Shown: in pieces, positions 42,340 through 53,700 of the stretch | Numbering within the stretch: position 1 is the stretch's first letter | Layout: each line of letters begins with the position of its first letter | Source of the DNA: Dehalococcoidia bacterium | Lineage (GTDB): Bacteria; Chloroflexota; Dehalococcoidia; Bin125 | DNA length: 64,000 nt | Reading direction: 5' to 3' | Assembly: GCA_022828105.1 (NCBI GenBank) | Contig: JAJEJC010000005.1 | Coordinates: 434,001-498,000 of the forward strand | Notes under the pieces: generated by a model | What the model saw: the letters and a program-made list of their open reading frames with translations, nothing else | Told to the model about the DNA's origin: nothing | Databases searched by the model: none | Made by a program: the position numbers and the translations under genes

Positions 42340-43137
42340 TCAGGATTGGAGCGTCTCGAGATATGCCGCCAGGGCCTCGGTAACCGCCTGCGACTGCTCC
42401 ACCACGAGGGCGTGTCCGGCGTCCGCGACCAGTCTGACTTCAGCGCCGGCGGCGTCGGCGAGCAGTTGCGCGTGCTCGGGCAGAACGAGCAGGTCCTCTT
42501 CGCCGTGCAGGACGAGCATGGGGATGCCGAGCGTCTTGAGCCGCTCGATTGGATCGAAGACCAACGCCGACTGCAGCGGTCCCAGCGTGGCGATCATCGG
42601 CGCGCCCTTGCTGCGCTTCTCGACCGCCTCGTCAAGCATGTCGGGGTGCTCGTCGATGAAGTCGGTCGCGAAGAGGATGTCCATCATCGCGGCGGCGGCC
42701 TGTGGTACGGGCAGTTGCGCGCCGCGCATCATGTGCTGCATCGACTCCGGCGGCGTCGGCGGGCCCGACGGTCCGGCCGAGGTCGCGCAGGTCACGATCC
42801 CGCGCACCAGCTCAGGCGCGGCGAACGCGACCGCCATGGCAACGGTGCCGCCCAGCGAGTTACCGGCCAGGACGGCCGGCCCGGCGTCGAGCGTGCGGAT
42901 CAGGTTGACCGCGTCCTCGGCGAACTGGTCGACGGTGTAGCCCTCGGTCGGCTGGTCCGACTCGCCGATCCCGCGCTGGTCGTAGCGGACGACGCGGTAG
43001 GTCTCGGAGAGCGGCTCCGCTACCAGCGCCCATTGGTCCATGTCCATCATGCCGCCCGCGATCAGGATGACCAGCGGACCGTCGCCCTGCTCGGCGACGT
43101 CGAGGGAGAGGTCCGGGGCGATCTGTAGTCGGGTCAT
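42340..43137 (-). CDS. Alpha/beta-hydrolase
   Basis: A 265-residue alpha/beta-hydrolase. The nucleophile elbow is AGNSLGG (Ser near residue 95), the oxyanion-strand HG-equivalent is ILIAGGMM, the acid lies in VLHGEEDLLVLP, and the catalytic His in ADAGHALVVEQ. RYDQRGIGESDQP is common in 3-oxoadipate enol-lactonase-like and haloperoxidase-like members. The substrate is unknown. Divergent from the nuclease gene, 33 bases apart. Confidence 0.87.
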   Translation of the reverse strand: MTRLQIAPDLSLDVAEQGDGPLVILIAGGMMDMDQWALVAEPLSETYRVVRYDQRGIGESDQPTEGYTVDQFAEDAVNLIRTLDAGPAVLAGNSLGGTVAMAVAFAAPELVRGIVTCATSAGPSGPPTPPESMQHMMRGAQLPVPQAAAAMMDILFATDFIDEHPDMLDEAVEKRSKGAPMIATLGPLQSALVFDPIERLKTLGIPMLVLHGEEDLLVLPEHAQLLADAAGAEVRLVADAGHALVVEQSQAVTEALAAYLETLQS

Positions 43138-43170
43138 GGCAGCGAGGGTAACGCAGGTATCCTGTCGCGC

Positions 43171-43764
43171 ATGGCCGAGGACTATGCGGTGCACGTGGTG
43201 CGAGTGATTGACGGCGATTCCGTCAAGGTGCGGCTGCCGAGTGGGGACGAGTATTCGGTGCGGATGTACGGCATCGACGCGCCGGAGAAAGACCAGCGAT
43301 CGGGCAGGGACTCGCACGATTACCTGCGGCGCGTCGTGCGCAGCCGGCGCGAGTGGCGGCTGCGGGTCGTGGACGTGGACCGCTATCAGCGTCTGGTCGG
43401 CGTGCTCTATCCCGAGGGCGGCTCCGTCCGCGACTCGGCCAATCACGCGATGGTCGAATCGGGTCTGGCTTACTGGTATCGGGAGTACGGCGGCGCGGAG
43501 CTGGGCTTCGACGACTCGGAACGTTATGCCAAGCGGGAACGCGTCGGCGTGTGGGGACAGCAGGGCTCGGTCAAACCGTGGGACCACCGGCGGGCGAAGC
43601 GTGCCGAGTCCAAGGCGCGGCGCGAAGCAGCGGAGTCGCCGTGGATCATCCTGATCGGCGGGATGTTCAAGCTGGTGGGGGCAATCCTGGTGGCCATGTT
43701 GAAAGCCTCGACGGCGAGTTCAGGCGGTCGAAGACGTCGGCGCCGTCGACGTCGGGGGTGGTGA
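43171..43764 (+). CDS. Thermonuclease-like (SNase) protein with C-terminal membrane segment and Arg tail
   Basis: A 197-residue protein. The SNase domain (about 5-130) has VIDGDSVKVRL, RMYGIDAPEKDQ and DVDRYQRLVGVLY, matching the nuclease's calcium, Arg and Glu regions. A hydrophobic helix follows (SPWIILIGGMFKLVGAILVAML, about 156-177), then a tail with nine consecutive Arg. The protein may be membrane-tethered with the basic tail contacting nucleic acid or the lipid surface. No signal peptide is seen at the N-terminus. Confidence 0.82.
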   Translation: MAEDYAVHVVRVIDGDSVKVRLPSGDEYSVRMYGIDAPEKDQRSGRDSHDYLRRVVRSRREWRLRVVDVDRYQRLVGVLYPEGGSVRDSANHAMVESGLAYWYREYGGAELGFDDSERYAKRERVGVWGQQGSVKPWDHRRAKRAESKARREAAESPWIILIGGMFKLVGAILVAMLKASTASSGGRRRRRRRRRGW

Positions 43765-43784
43765 ATCCGTATAGGGAAGGAGCG

Positions 43785-43830
43785 CCCCCCTTCTGCCTTC
43801 GGCATCTCCCCCCGCTTCGCGGGGGGAGAG
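43785..43830 (+). repeat. Double-hairpin repeat, copy 7
   Basis: Stem TGCC-TTC-GGCA and stem CTCCCCCCGC-TTC-type loop with complement. Positioned between convergent genes, nine bases past the 3' end of ilvD. Confidence 0.85.
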
Positions 43831-43839
43831 AGATGACGG

Positions 43840-45522
43840 CTAGCTGGTGACGGCGCCGCGTTCGGCTCCGCTGACGAGGGTGGCGTACTTGGCGAAGACT
43901 CCGTTGGCGTAGTTGGGGGCGGGCGGCTGCCAGTTGGCTCGGCGGCGATCCAACTCGGCCTCGTTGACGTTGAGGTTGAGTTCGCGGTTGGCGATGTCGA
44001 GGGTGATCTCGTCGCCCTCCTCGACCAGCGCGATGGGGCCTCCGACGAAAGCCTCGGGGGCGACGTGACCGGCCATCAGGCCTCGGGTCGCGCCGGAGAA
44101 TCGGCCGTCGGTCAGCAGCGCCACGGATTCTCCGAGACCGGCGCCGACGATGGCGGCAGTGACGCCGAGCATCTCGCGCATGCCCGGGCCGCCCTTGGGG
44201 CCTTCGTAGCGGATCACGACGATGTCGCCGGCCTGGATCCGGTTGTGCGTGACGGCGTCCATGGCGTCTTCTTCGCGCTCGAAGACGCGGGCGGGGCCGG
44301 TCTGGAGCTGGCGCTCGTAGCCGGCGACCTTGACGACGCAGCCGTCGGGCGCGAGCGAACCCTTGAGGATGACCAGTCCGCCGGTCTCCTTGAGCGCCTG
44401 GTCGACGGGCAGGATGACGTCCTGACCGGGGGTCTCCCGGGCGGTGTCGGCGGCTTCGGCGATGGTCTGGCCGGTGACGGTCATCGCGTCGCCGTGCAGC
44501 TTGCCGGCTTCGAGCAGGCGCTTGGCCAGCAGCGGCGTGCCTCCGGCTCGGTCCATGTCGAGCGCGACGTAGCGGCCTCCGGGGCGCAGATCGCCGATCA
44601 GCGGAGTGCGCTCGGAGATTTCGTCGAAGTCATCGATGCTGAGTTCGACGCCGGCCTCGCGGGCGAGCGCCAACAAGTGCAGCACGACGTTGGTCGAGCC
44701 GCCGGTCGAGGCGGCGCAGGCGATGCCGTTTTCGAACGCCTCGCGGGTGAGGATGTCTCGCGGCTTGACGCCGCGGCGGAGGACGTCCATCACGAGCTGG
44801 CCGGCGGCCTCGCCGACATTGGCCTTGCGCGGGTCCGTCGCGCCGACGGTGGCCGAGCCCATCGGCGAGAGGCCGAGGAACTCGAGCGCGGTCGCCATGG
44901 TGTTGGCGGTGTACTGCGCCCCGCAGGCGCCGGCGCCGGGGCAGGCGTTGAGCGCGACCTGGTGCAGCTCGTCGTCGTCGATCGTGCCGGCCGAGTGCTG
45001 GCCGACGGCCTCGAAGACGTCCTGGATGGTCAGGTCGCGGCCGTCGTGGTGGCGTCCGGGGGCGATCGAGCCGGAGTAGAGCGCGACCGAGGGGATGTTG
45101 ATCCGCGCCATCGCCATGGCGGCCGCCGGGATCGTCTTGTCGCAGCCGCAGATCACGACGGCCGCGTCGAAGGCGTAGCCAACGGCGCAGAGTTCGATCG
45201 AGTCGGTAATGATCTCGCGCGAGATCAGCGAGGCCTTCATCCCTTCGGTGCCCATCGTGATGCCGTCGGAGATCGAGACGGTGTTGACCTCCATCGGCGT
45301 GCCGCCGGCCTCGCGGATGCCGCGCATCACGTCCTGCGCCAGCTCGCGGTGGGAGAAATTGCAGGGCATGGTGCCGATCCAGTTGTGGGCGACCATGACC
45401 AGCGGCTTAGAGAGCGCTTCGTCGTCGTAGCCGACGGAGTAGAGCTGGGATCGCGCGGCGGCGCGGTTGGGACCGTCGACGAGGACGCTGGATCGTTCGC
45501 GGAGGTGATTTTGGGAGGTCAT
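43840..45522 (-). CDS. ilvD: Dihydroxy-acid dehydratase IlvD
   Basis: A 560-residue dehydratase of branched-chain amino acid biosynthesis, converting 2,3-dihydroxyisovalerate and its methyl homologue to 2-keto acids. Iron-sulfur Cys are visible in MPCNFSH (Cys54), ICGCDKTIP and [33 protein letters not shown] and the KANVG-type block are hallmark IlvD/Edd features; IlvD rather than Edd is supported by length and start. Start at 45522 follows sequence conservation. No other ilv gene is nearby. Confidence 0.93.
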   Translation of the reverse strand: MTSQNHLRERSSVLVDGPNRAAARSQLYSVGYDDEALSKPLVMVAHNWIGTMPCNFSHRELAQDVMRGIREAGGTPMEVNTVSISDGITMGTEGMKASLISREIITDSIELCAVGYAFDAAVVICGCDKTIPAAAMAMARINIPSVALYSGSIAPGRHHDGRDLTIQDVFEAVGQHSAGTIDDDELHQVALNACPGAGACGAQYTANTMATALEFLGLSPMGSATVGATDPRKANVGEAAGQLVMDVLRRGVKPRDILTREAFENGIACAASTGGSTNVVLHLLALAREAGVELSIDDFDEISERTPLIGDLRPGGRYVALDMDRAGGTPLLAKRLLEAGKLHGDAMTVTGQTIAEAADTARETPGQDVILPVDQALKETGGLVILKGSLAPDGCVVKVAGYERQLQTGPARVFEREEDAMDAVTHNRIQAGDIVVIRYEGPKGGPGMREMLGVTAAIVGAGLGESVALLTDGRFSGATRGLMAGHVAPEAFVGGPIALVEEGDEITLDIANRELNLNVNEAELDRRRANWQPPAPNYANGVFAKYATLVSGAERGAVTS

Positions 45523-45639
45523 GGGGGTGCCTGCTCTGAAGTGGGGCGCGGGATCATTCGCGGATAGCGTACCCTCAGGACACGTCACAAACGTTCGCCA
45601 GGTCGTAACATGCGGTGGATTGCGCGATAAGGGCAGCGG

Positions 45640-47091
45640 ATGAGCCAGCAAGTCGGAACGCCGACCGGACAGCAGGGATTGCTGCTCCGCATCTTCCCGG
45701 CGATGGAGTACCTGGAATACCGCCGCATGTTCTATGCGGCGGGACTGTCGGCGATCTCGCTGTGGGCGATGATCACGGCTCGTGGCTGGCTGGGCTATGA
45801 GCTGACCGGCAATCCATCGGGAACCGGGATCGTCACATTCGCAGCAATCGGCCCCTGGGTGCTGGCCCCGATCGGCGGCGCGTTGGCGGACCGCTTCGAC
45901 CGCGCCAAGATTGTGATTATCTGTAGATTCGGCGCCGCGTTGTCAGCGATCGCGCTAGCGATCCTGGCGTTCAGCGGCCAAATCGAGATGTGGAACCTGG
46001 TCCTGATCACGCTGATTTCCGGAGTCATCCGCTCCGGCGAGATGCCGGCGCAGCAGGCGTTGTTGCCAAACCTGGTCAAGATTCACGCGCTGCTGAGCGC
46101 GATCACCATGGCCTCGATGATGCAGTTCGGGTCGAAGGTGATCGGTCCGGTCGCCGGGCCGGTGATTCAGGCGTTCGGTCCCGAGTGGGTCTTCCTTGCG
46201 GCGGCGGTCTTCCTGGCGCTGTCAATCATGCAGATGACGCGGATCACGACGCGATCGAGCGGCGGCATCCAGGGACACGCCGGCGGTGTGCTCAGGGACA
46301 CGGCGCGGCATGTGCGGGACGGCTTGAGCTATCTCGGTCAAGCGCCGTCGGTTCGGCTGATGATCGTCATGGTCTCGCTGCACTGCATGTTCACGATGGC
46401 CTTTGACTTCTCGCTGCTGCCGGCCTACGCGGACCTGATCCTCGGAGGCGGGCAGTCCGAATACGGCTACATGCTGATGGCGATCGGCGGGGGGGCACTG
46501 GCCTCGACCGTGCTGCTGTCCATGCTGCCGATGGGGGCGGTTCGCGGCCGAGTATTCCTGGTCGCCGGCATGTTCTCGGGGCTGTCGTTGGTGTGGGTGG
46601 GCGTGGCGGACAGCCTGTTGATGGCCATGATTGGCGGGGTGATCGCCGGCGCGAGCCAGGCGATGTTTATGGCGCTGACCAGCGCGATGATCCAGGCGGT
46701 GATTCCCGACTCGGTACGAGGACGGGTGATGTCGCTCTACGCGATGTTCGCCGGCGGGATCATGGCGGTGATGATCCTTGCGAACGGTCTGGCGGCCGAC
46801 TACATCAGCATCAGAATTTTGCTGATCGGACCTGGCTTCATCTTCGCGGCGATCATGATTGCCGCACTGGTGCTACCGCGCATCCGCTCGGTGATTCGCA
46901 ACGGCGCGATCGTCGAGGAGGGTCGGCGGATCGCGCAGGAAGCGGTGCGCCAGACGGCGGCGGTCGTGGCGGCGGCCATTCGTCCACTGGACCTGGCGGC
47001 GCGTCCGGCCCCGCAGCGCAGCGTTGTTGAAGAACGTCTCGGCGCGGGAGGCGGTGGCGGTGGGGCCGGCGGAGGGGGCGGCGGCGGTTAA
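45640..47091 (+). CDS. MFS transporter with Gly-rich C-terminus
   Basis: A 483-residue permease with 10-12 hydrophobic helices and MFS motif A as [14 protein letters not shown] between helices 2 and 3, and its second half copy near [11 protein letters not shown]. It resembles the EntS/MFS_3 group of exporters. The final 70 residues are cytoplasmic, ending in an almost pure Gly tail, which is unusual. Substrate unknown. Divergent from ilvD. Confidence 0.88.
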   Translation: MSQQVGTPTGQQGLLLRIFPAMEYLEYRRMFYAAGLSAISLWAMITARGWLGYELTGNPSGTGIVTFAAIGPWVLAPIGGALADRFDRAKIVIICRFGAALSAIALAILAFSGQIEMWNLVLITLISGVIRSGEMPAQQALLPNLVKIHALLSAITMASMMQFGSKVIGPVAGPVIQAFGPEWVFLAAAVFLALSIMQMTRITTRSSGGIQGHAGGVLRDTARHVRDGLSYLGQAPSVRLMIVMVSLHCMFTMAFDFSLLPAYADLILGGGQSEYGYMLMAIGGGALASTVLLSMLPMGAVRGRVFLVAGMFSGLSLVWVGVADSLLMAMIGGVIAGASQAMFMALTSAMIQAVIPDSVRGRVMSLYAMFAGGIMAVMILANGLAADYISIRILLIGPGFIFAAIMIAALVLPRIRSVIRNGAIVEEGRRIAQEAVRQTAAVVAAAIRPLDLAARPAPQRSVVEERLGAGGGGGGAGGGGGGG

Positions 47092-47100
47092 GCGCAGATC

Positions 47101-50100
47101 CTAGTCCGCGCCGATGCGCAGGATCTGGCCGATGGTCATGCGCATGTAGAGGGCGACGATGATGCCGATCGCGCCGAGGAAGACGAGTCCCAGCACGCTG
47201 TAGGCGCCGCCGATGGTGGCCCAGTCGGTGACGGTGACGAAGGGCGGCAGGACGGTCTCGCCGGTTTCCACGAATCCGACGAACTCAAGCATCATCGTGC
47301 CCAGCTGCAGGCCGACGGCGGTGCCGAGCGCCATTGAGACCACGATAATCAGGATCTTCTCTATGCCCACAACCAGGAGCACCTGGGGTAAGGAGAATCC
47401 CACCGTTCTGAGCACGGCGAACTCGCCCTGTTGTTGCTGGGCGACGAGCACGGAGGCGACGAGGAAGCCCAGCGCGGCGAGCAGCACGATGGCGATGAAG
47501 GTGAGGAAGAGCAAGCCCTCCCAGCCGGCGGCCACGAGCGGATCCTCGTCCTGCAGATTGCGGATAGCGTCGACATCGAATGCGTCGTGGCGCCATGGCG
47601 GGGTGACTTCCAGCCAGGTGCGGAGCTGGCGCAAGCCGTCCTCGTTGACGGGGTCGATCCAGACTTCGTTGGGCGACAGTGCGCCGACCGTAGCCGGATT
47701 GCGGTTGACTCGGTAGAAGAGGTAGTCGCGATTTGCGATGATCAGCGAGCGGGCGTCTTCGGGGTCCCACGTGGGGAACAGATCGAAACTGCCGACGATC
47801 TCGACCGGAACGTAGACGCTGGAGAGGTTGAGCCGGACGATGGCACCGACGTCGAGCGATGCTTCGGACAGGAACTCGCGGCTGACGATGACCGGAACCG
47901 GCGCGTCGGGACCGGCGAGCCGGACGCCTCGCGGTAGACCAGTGCGGACCTGGCGATTCCAGACGTAGCGCATGCCGAAGTCGCCGTCGTAGGCCTGGTC
48001 TGTGGTCAGGCGCGCGTCGTCGGGCAGCGGTCCTTCGCGGGTCGTGTCGGTGAGCACCGTCCAGCGACCCTGGCGCTCGAAGCTCTCAACGATGACGCCG
48101 TTGTCGAAGCCGACCTCGATGATGTTCTCCGGGACCTCGGTCTGGGTGCTGTATTGGACGGCGTCGTAGCCGACCGTGCCGGAGAAGTTGGTCGAGCCGG
48201 CGGTGCGAATCGAGATGCCATGCAGGAACCACGGTCCGAGGTGGGGCGCGCCGGGTCCCTGGCGGAGATCGCCGTAGAGGAAGCGCCATCCTTCGGGTTG
48301 CTCTGCGCCGATGCCGAAGCCGCGGCCTCGGGGCAGGCCCACGAGCTGGATGTCCCGGTAGCGCCCGTCGTCGTCGATCAGTCGCAGACTCGGTGTGATG
48401 ACGCCGTTCGTTTGCGGCAACCAGAACCACATACCAACGAAGTTGGCCTCGGCGGGGATTCGGATTTCTTCAACTTCGAACTCTGGTCCGGTGGCGCGGC
48501 TGACGAGCGAGCGGATGTCCTCGACCGCGAAGTCCTCGCGGTACCAGACGACGTCGGAGAACGTCTCGGGATCGACGCCGAGCACCGTGGCGTCGGTGAC
48601 ATCGAGCGCGCCTCGGGAGAACGAGGCGTTGGTGCGCAGGACGATGGATGCTTCGGCGACCCCGGGCGCCTGGGCCAGATCGTTCTCGATCATCTGCACG
48701 GACGCGCCTGCGGTGCGCAGGTCGGCGAGGCGGAGTTGAGCGCCGGACTGATAGGCGGCGCGATCGTCGAAGGACTTGTCCAGGGTGGCGCCGAAGGTGC
48801 CGCCGAACATGCCCAGCGAGGTCGCCATAATCAGCAGCAGGGCGAGGCGTCCGGGTTGGACCGGCGCGCGGGTCAGGTGCCAGAGGACCATCTGCATCGA
48901 GGCGCCGCCGAGGACGCGAGCGATGCCGCCAAACACCTTGAGCATGAGCGGGAACAGGCGCAGGAACAGCACCGCGACCGTCACGACGAAGACGGCCGGC
49001 GCGATCAGCAGGAGTGGATCCTGTTGCAGGCCGCCGAACAGGTCCTCAGTGACCAGCGAGCCGGACTCCTGGAGCTGAAAGAACAGCAGCGCGCCAACGC
49101 CGACAACCACGAGGTCGAGGTAGTAGCGCTGGAACACGGGCTTGTCTTCGGGGCGGGACGTGGAGCGGGCGTAGTGGACCACGGTGGCGCGGTTGGATCG
49201 CCAGGCCGGCCAGATCAGGGCGATGAAGCTCAACGCCGCGCCGATCGCGGCCCAGATGTAGACCTCGCCGTTGAGGTCGACGCTGAGACGCGCGCCGCCG
49301 GTCAGTCCTTCGAAGGCGGGCGAGAAACCGAGCAGGGCAATCGCCTCGCGGGCGACGAGCGGGCCCAGTCCCAGGGCAAGCGCGACGAGTAAGAGACCTT
49401 CGATCGTGGAGATGGACATGATGTGTCCGAGTCCGGCGCCTCGGGACTTGAGCAGGGCAACCTCGGCCGACTGCCGCTCAACGACCATCGTGGAGACCAG
49501 CACGAGGTAGAAGAGGACGATGCCGACGATCTGCAGGGTGAGCACGAGCAAGGGGATCGACGAGAAAAACTCCTTGGTCTCGTAGTCGTTCAGCACGTTG
49601 ACGATTTCGGTCTCGACGCGGGCCCGCTCGATCTCCTTGGTGATCGCCTCGAATGCGGCGCGGAAGCGCACGGCCGCGAGGCCCGCTTCGTCGGCAACAA
49701 AGGCGGCGCGGTCGATCTGCGCGTAGACCTCGAGTCGTGCCCGCAGCTCGGGCATGTATCCGGCCATCGCGTCGAGCAGCGTCTCGCGAGGGGCGAAGAA
49801 CGCGAAGGCGTCGGTCTTCTCGACGGGGATATGGAAGTGGTCGCGACGCACACCCCAGTAGCGGTCGGTGTAGTCGACGGGGCTGACCAGACCAACGAGC
49901 CGGATCGTGATTGGCTGCGCATCGTCACGCCAGGACGCATGGATGTCGCGGGTCTCGCCGAGCGAGAAGTTGCCTGAGGCTGCGACCTCAACGCCCATGG
50001 CGACATCGATGATCGGCGGCGCTTCGGGCGTCGCGGCGGGTGTGGGATCGGGCCATTGACCCTCGACCAGTTCAATGCGTTCGCGGACGCCTTCGAACCA

Positions 50101-50502
50101 GAGCACGCGAGCGCGGTCTCGCGGGTCCTCGTCCGGCGGGATGCCGCCGACCTCGGTCATGAAGAACGTGGCGGTGGTCAGAGACTTCTTGACGTCGGAG
50201 ATGTAGTCGCTGGGAATGTTGAGCCGCCGGTCGATAACATCGAAGGAGTTCTCGGCCAGCCCGCCGGAGAGACCATGGGCGGCGTTGAGAATGCGGGCAT
50301 CGAGCTCGGCATCGGAGACACGGCGGAGATCAGTCTGCAGGCCGAGGTCCTGGAGCGCGTTGCGGTAGATCGAGGTTGAGGACATCAGCGCAACGGCGAG
50401 GATCACGCCGATCGCGACGGCGGCCATGAGGCGCCGGTTGCCGTTGAGTCTTCTCACGGCGATACGCAATGCGGTGGGAAGGGAACTGAACGTGCCGCCC
50501 AT
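47101..50502 (-). CDS. Large FtsX/MacB-type ABC transporter permease
   Basis: A 1133-residue protein. After an N-terminal helix (LMAAVAIGVILAVALMSS, about 18-38) comes an external domain, then FtsX-type helices around 300-420, a second helix group around 445-560, another large external domain (about 570-960) with jelly-roll-like patterns, and the C-terminal FtsX module with QQQQGEFAVLRTVGFSLPQV, the intracellular loop that contacts the ATPase. Two FtsX modules in one chain make it self-sufficient as a dimer half. No ATPase is adjacent; the pair at 6.6-8.6 kb is a candidate. Divergent from a second such permease. Confidence 0.87.
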   Translation of the reverse strand: MGGTFSSLPTALRIAVRRLNGNRRLMAAVAIGVILAVALMSSTSIYRNALQDLGLQTDLRRVSDAELDARILNAAHGLSGGLAENSFDVIDRRLNIPSDYISDVKKSLTTATFFMTEVGGIPPDEDPRDRARVLWFEGVRERIELVEGQWPDPTPAATPEAPPIIDVAMGVEVAASGNFSLGETRDIHASWRDDAQPITIRLVGLVSPVDYTDRYWGVRRDHFHIPVEKTDAFAFFAPRETLLDAMAGYMPELRARLEVYAQIDRAAFVADEAGLAAVRFRAAFEAITKEIERARVETEIVNVLNDYETKEFFSSIPLLVLTLQIVGIVLFYLVLVSTMVVERQSAEVALLKSRGAGLGHIMSISTIEGLLLVALALGLGPLVAREAIALLGFSPAFEGLTGGARLSVDLNGEVYIWAAIGAALSFIALIWPAWRSNRATVVHYARSTSRPEDKPVFQRYYLDLVVVGVGALLFFQLQESGSLVTEDLFGGLQQDPLLLIAPAVFVVTVAVLFLRLFPLMLKVFGGIARVLGGASMQMVLWHLTRAPVQPGRLALLLIMATSLGMFGGTFGATLDKSFDDRAAYQSGAQLRLADLRTAGASVQMIENDLAQAPGVAEASIVLRTNASFSRGALDVTDATVLGVDPETFSDVVWYREDFAVEDIRSLVSRATGPEFEVEEIRIPAEANFVGMWFWLPQTNGVITPSLRLIDDDGRYRDIQLVGLPRGRGFGIGAEQPEGWRFLYGDLRQGPGAPHLGPWFLHGISIRTAGSTNFSGTVGYDAVQYSTQTEVPENIIEVGFDNGVIVESFERQGRWTVLTDTTREGPLPDDARLTTDQAYDGDFGMRYVWNRQVRTGLPRGVRLAGPDAPVPVIVSREFLSEASLDVGAIVRLNLSSVYVPVEIVGSFDLFPTWDPEDARSLIIANRDYLFYRVNRNPATVGALSPNEVWIDPVNEDGLRQLRTWLEVTPPWRHDAFDVDAIRNLQDEDPLVAAGWEGLLFLTFIAIVLLAALGFLVASVLVAQQQQGEFAVLRTVGFSLPQVLLVVGIEKILIIVVSMALGTAVGLQLGTMMLEFVGFVETGETVLPPFVTVTDWATIGGAYSVLGLVFLGAIGIIVALYMRMTIGQILRIGAD

Positions 50503-50731
50503 ACTGCCTACTGCCGCCTCGTCCTGCTCAGTTCCTGCTCGTCGATCTCGATGTGACCATCGCAACAGCGGGGTCAAGTGCAGGCGGGGTATGTTCGACC
50601 GCGCTGCCTTCGTAGACTACTAGGGGTTGTCGAAATCAACGCGGGACCGCGCCGCGCTGCCCGAACGAGATGAGCCGCACGAGCGGTACAGACTGCGTGC
50701 GCGCGAACGATGAAAGCGGCTGGGGGACTGG

Positions 50732-53700
50732 GTGGAGTCGCTTGGGTCTGTCTTCGCATTTGTCTTGCGTCGCATGCGCGATAGCTGGCGACTGCAGTTG
50801 GTGATCGCCGCCGGAATCATCGTCGCCGCAGTCTTGATGTCGTCAACCACCATCTACACGCGCGCCGTGTCCGACCTCTCGCTCACCGTCAGCCTGCGCG
50901 AGGACCTCACCGAGCGCCGCCAGATGTTCACCAGCCTGTCGAATCTGCCGATGGCGGGCGGCCCAAATGAGTCGGCCCGCGGCTACGCCGAGGAGTCCAT
51001 CAGCGAGCGCTTCGGCGAGATCGAGTCGCAGCGGCTGCGATACCAGTCGTCGATCCAGATGAGGATCGACCTCCCGCTGCGCCAGGGTCAGGTGATTCCG
51101 CCCTCTGCCTACTTTGCGGCGCTGGATCAGGCGGAGTCTCACATCACCGTGGTCGAGGGCCGGTTCCCGGAGCCTCCCGAAATGACGGCGGACGCGAGTC
51201 TGGCCGGCCGGATCGAGGTGGCAATGCCGGTCGGCGCTGCGCGGGCCTATGGGCTGGAGGTCGGCTCGCAGTGGCACATCGTCGACGGTTGGGACGAGTG
51301 TGACCGAGAGCCCGATCCACCGCCGGGCGGGCCGCCGCCTCCCCCGCGGCCTCCCTGCGAAGCGACGATGCTCGTCCAGCGACTGATTCCTGTCGAAATC
51401 ACCGGGCTGATCGAGCCGGACGACGTCGAGAGTTCATTCTGGCAGCGCGTGCCGCGCGAGATCACCTTCGGCGTGTACCGGAGTGTTCCGCGTCCGCAGA
51501 CGGTGTCGCTGATCGTCCCGCCGGAGACTTTTGATTCGGTGCTGCCGACGGTGATGAGCGGCTACCTGGTCAACACCACCTGGATCTCGGAGCTTGATAC
51601 CGACCAGCTGAACGTTGCCGTGCTGGACGACACGCGGGCCGCCTTCGACCTGATGCGCGAAGACCTGCGTTCGGTCGGCGGCTCGGTGCGTTCGCCGATT
51701 GAGGCTCGGCTGGAATCGTTCGTCAAGGACCTCAACTTCACCCAGGTGCCGATCCTGATGCTGCTGGCGCAGGTCGTGGGGATTGCGCTGTTCTACGTCG
51801 TGATCGTGTCGGGCGTGCAGGTGGCGGAACGCCGCGAGGAGCTGTTCTCGATGCGTTCGCGCGGCGCATCGATCATGCAGGTGATCTCGCACACCGCGAT
51901 CGAGGGCATCCTGCTCGCCATTGTGGCGGCGGCAATTGCTCCGTTCATTGCGATGGGCGTGATTGGCCTGCTGGGCTACACGCCGGTGTTTGAGCCGTTG
52001 ACGGGCGGCAACGCAATTCCGACCACGCTGACCGACCTGGCGTTCCTGCTCTCGGCGGCGGGCGCGATCGTGGCCGTGCTATTCACGCTGGCGCCGCTCG
52101 TGATCGCGAGCCGGACGCGGGTGCTCTCCGAGCGCCTGCGCGGCGTTTCGCGGCCGGCCGGACCAAACGCGCTGCAGCGGTACTTCCTTGATGTTGCCCT
52201 GGTGCTCGTGGCGGTCGGCCTGATCTTCGAAGCGGACCTCAAGGGCACGGTGTTCGAGCGCAACAGCGTCGGCGGACTGTCGGCGGATCCGTTGCTGTTG
52301 AGCACGCCGATCTTGTTCGCGCTGGCGGCGACGCTGGTGATCCTGCGCTTCCTGCCCTACATCTATCGCTTCTTCGCCTGGCTGACGTACGACCGCTTCC
52401 CGCTCTCGGTGGCCTCGACCTTGCGCTATGTGAGCCGCACGGTCGGCCCCGCGGCGCGGCTGACAATCCTGCTCATGCTGGGCGCCGCGCTGGGCACCTT
52501 CGCCGCGTCGTATGCGGACACGGTGGAGCTCTCGTTGGAAGAGCGGATCGAATACGACAACGGCGTGGAGTTCCGCGTGTCGCTGGGCGAGAGCGGCTAC
52601 TCGACGGCGACCGGAGTACGCAACCGTCTGGGTCCAATCGAGGGGATCGAAGAAGTCGCTTCGGTGCATCGCAGCAAGGTGTCAGCGGGTCGCAGCGTGG
52701 GTACCACCACGAGCGTGACGCTGCTGGGACTGGAGCCCAAGGCGGCGCTGGAGATGATGTGGTTCCGCGAAGATCTGTCGCTGCTCAGCTTTGAGGAACT
52801 GATCGGATCGATCGACGTCCCGCCGGTCGGACGCGGGGTGCCAATCCCGTCCGAGACCGAGACGCTGCGCGTCTGGGTGCGCATCGGACCCGGCGAGACC
52901 GATCAATCGCTCTGGTTCCGGGTACGCGACGGCGATGGGAAGTACTTCACCGGCGGCGGGTTGGAGATGCCGCCGGACGATACGCCCTGGACGGCGATGG
53001 ACATCGACTTCCAGTCCGAGATCATCGGCCTTGGCGCGGCGGCTCCCTTCACGCTGCACGCCATCGTGATGAGTGAGCCGCAGGGCCTGTTCGCCTCGGA
53101 ACCCGCGACGATCTACTTCGACGCGGTCACGGCGATTCAGCCCGACGGTCGGGAGCTGATTATCGAGGACTTCGAGAACCGCGGTTGGATCGACTTCATG
53201 CAGCGACGCGGGTCGGGCGACGAGATCGAGTTCGAGGAGGACCCGGACCCGATCTCAGGCGAACATGTGATGGCGTTCTATCCCGGCGTCGGACAGTCGC
53301 CGGGCCTGCGCGCGGCGCACGTTGCCGATCCTGCGTTCTGCAGCAATACGCGCTGCACCATCCCGACGATTGTCAGCCAGGACTTCGCCGAACGCCAGCG
53401 CCTCGAGGTCGGCGATCGCTACGCGCTGCGCACCGACACGATGATCCTGAGCGCCCGGGTGGCGAGCATCGTCGAACTGTTCCCCACGCTTCGTCCCGAC
53501 GAGCTGTCGTTCATCGTGGCCGACTTCGACGCGCTGTTCCACATGGGTTCAGTGACCGGCCTGCGTCCGTCGATCTCGCCGTCCGAAGCCTGGCTTGAGA
53601 TCAGCGACGATCCCGACGTGCGTTCAGCGGCGTTGGAGGAGTTGAACCGTCCGCGCTACTCGCTCGGTCAGATCAGCGACCGCGGGCAGCGTCTGGACGA

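Noticed and set aside
44065-45567. 500-codon plus-strand frame opposite ilvD
   Set aside because: Mirrors ilvD codons; low-complexity Asp/Gly/Arg composition and no recognisable motif.
48154-49392. 412-codon plus-strand frame opposite the large permease
   Set aside because: Antisense shadow of a clear FtsX-type permease.
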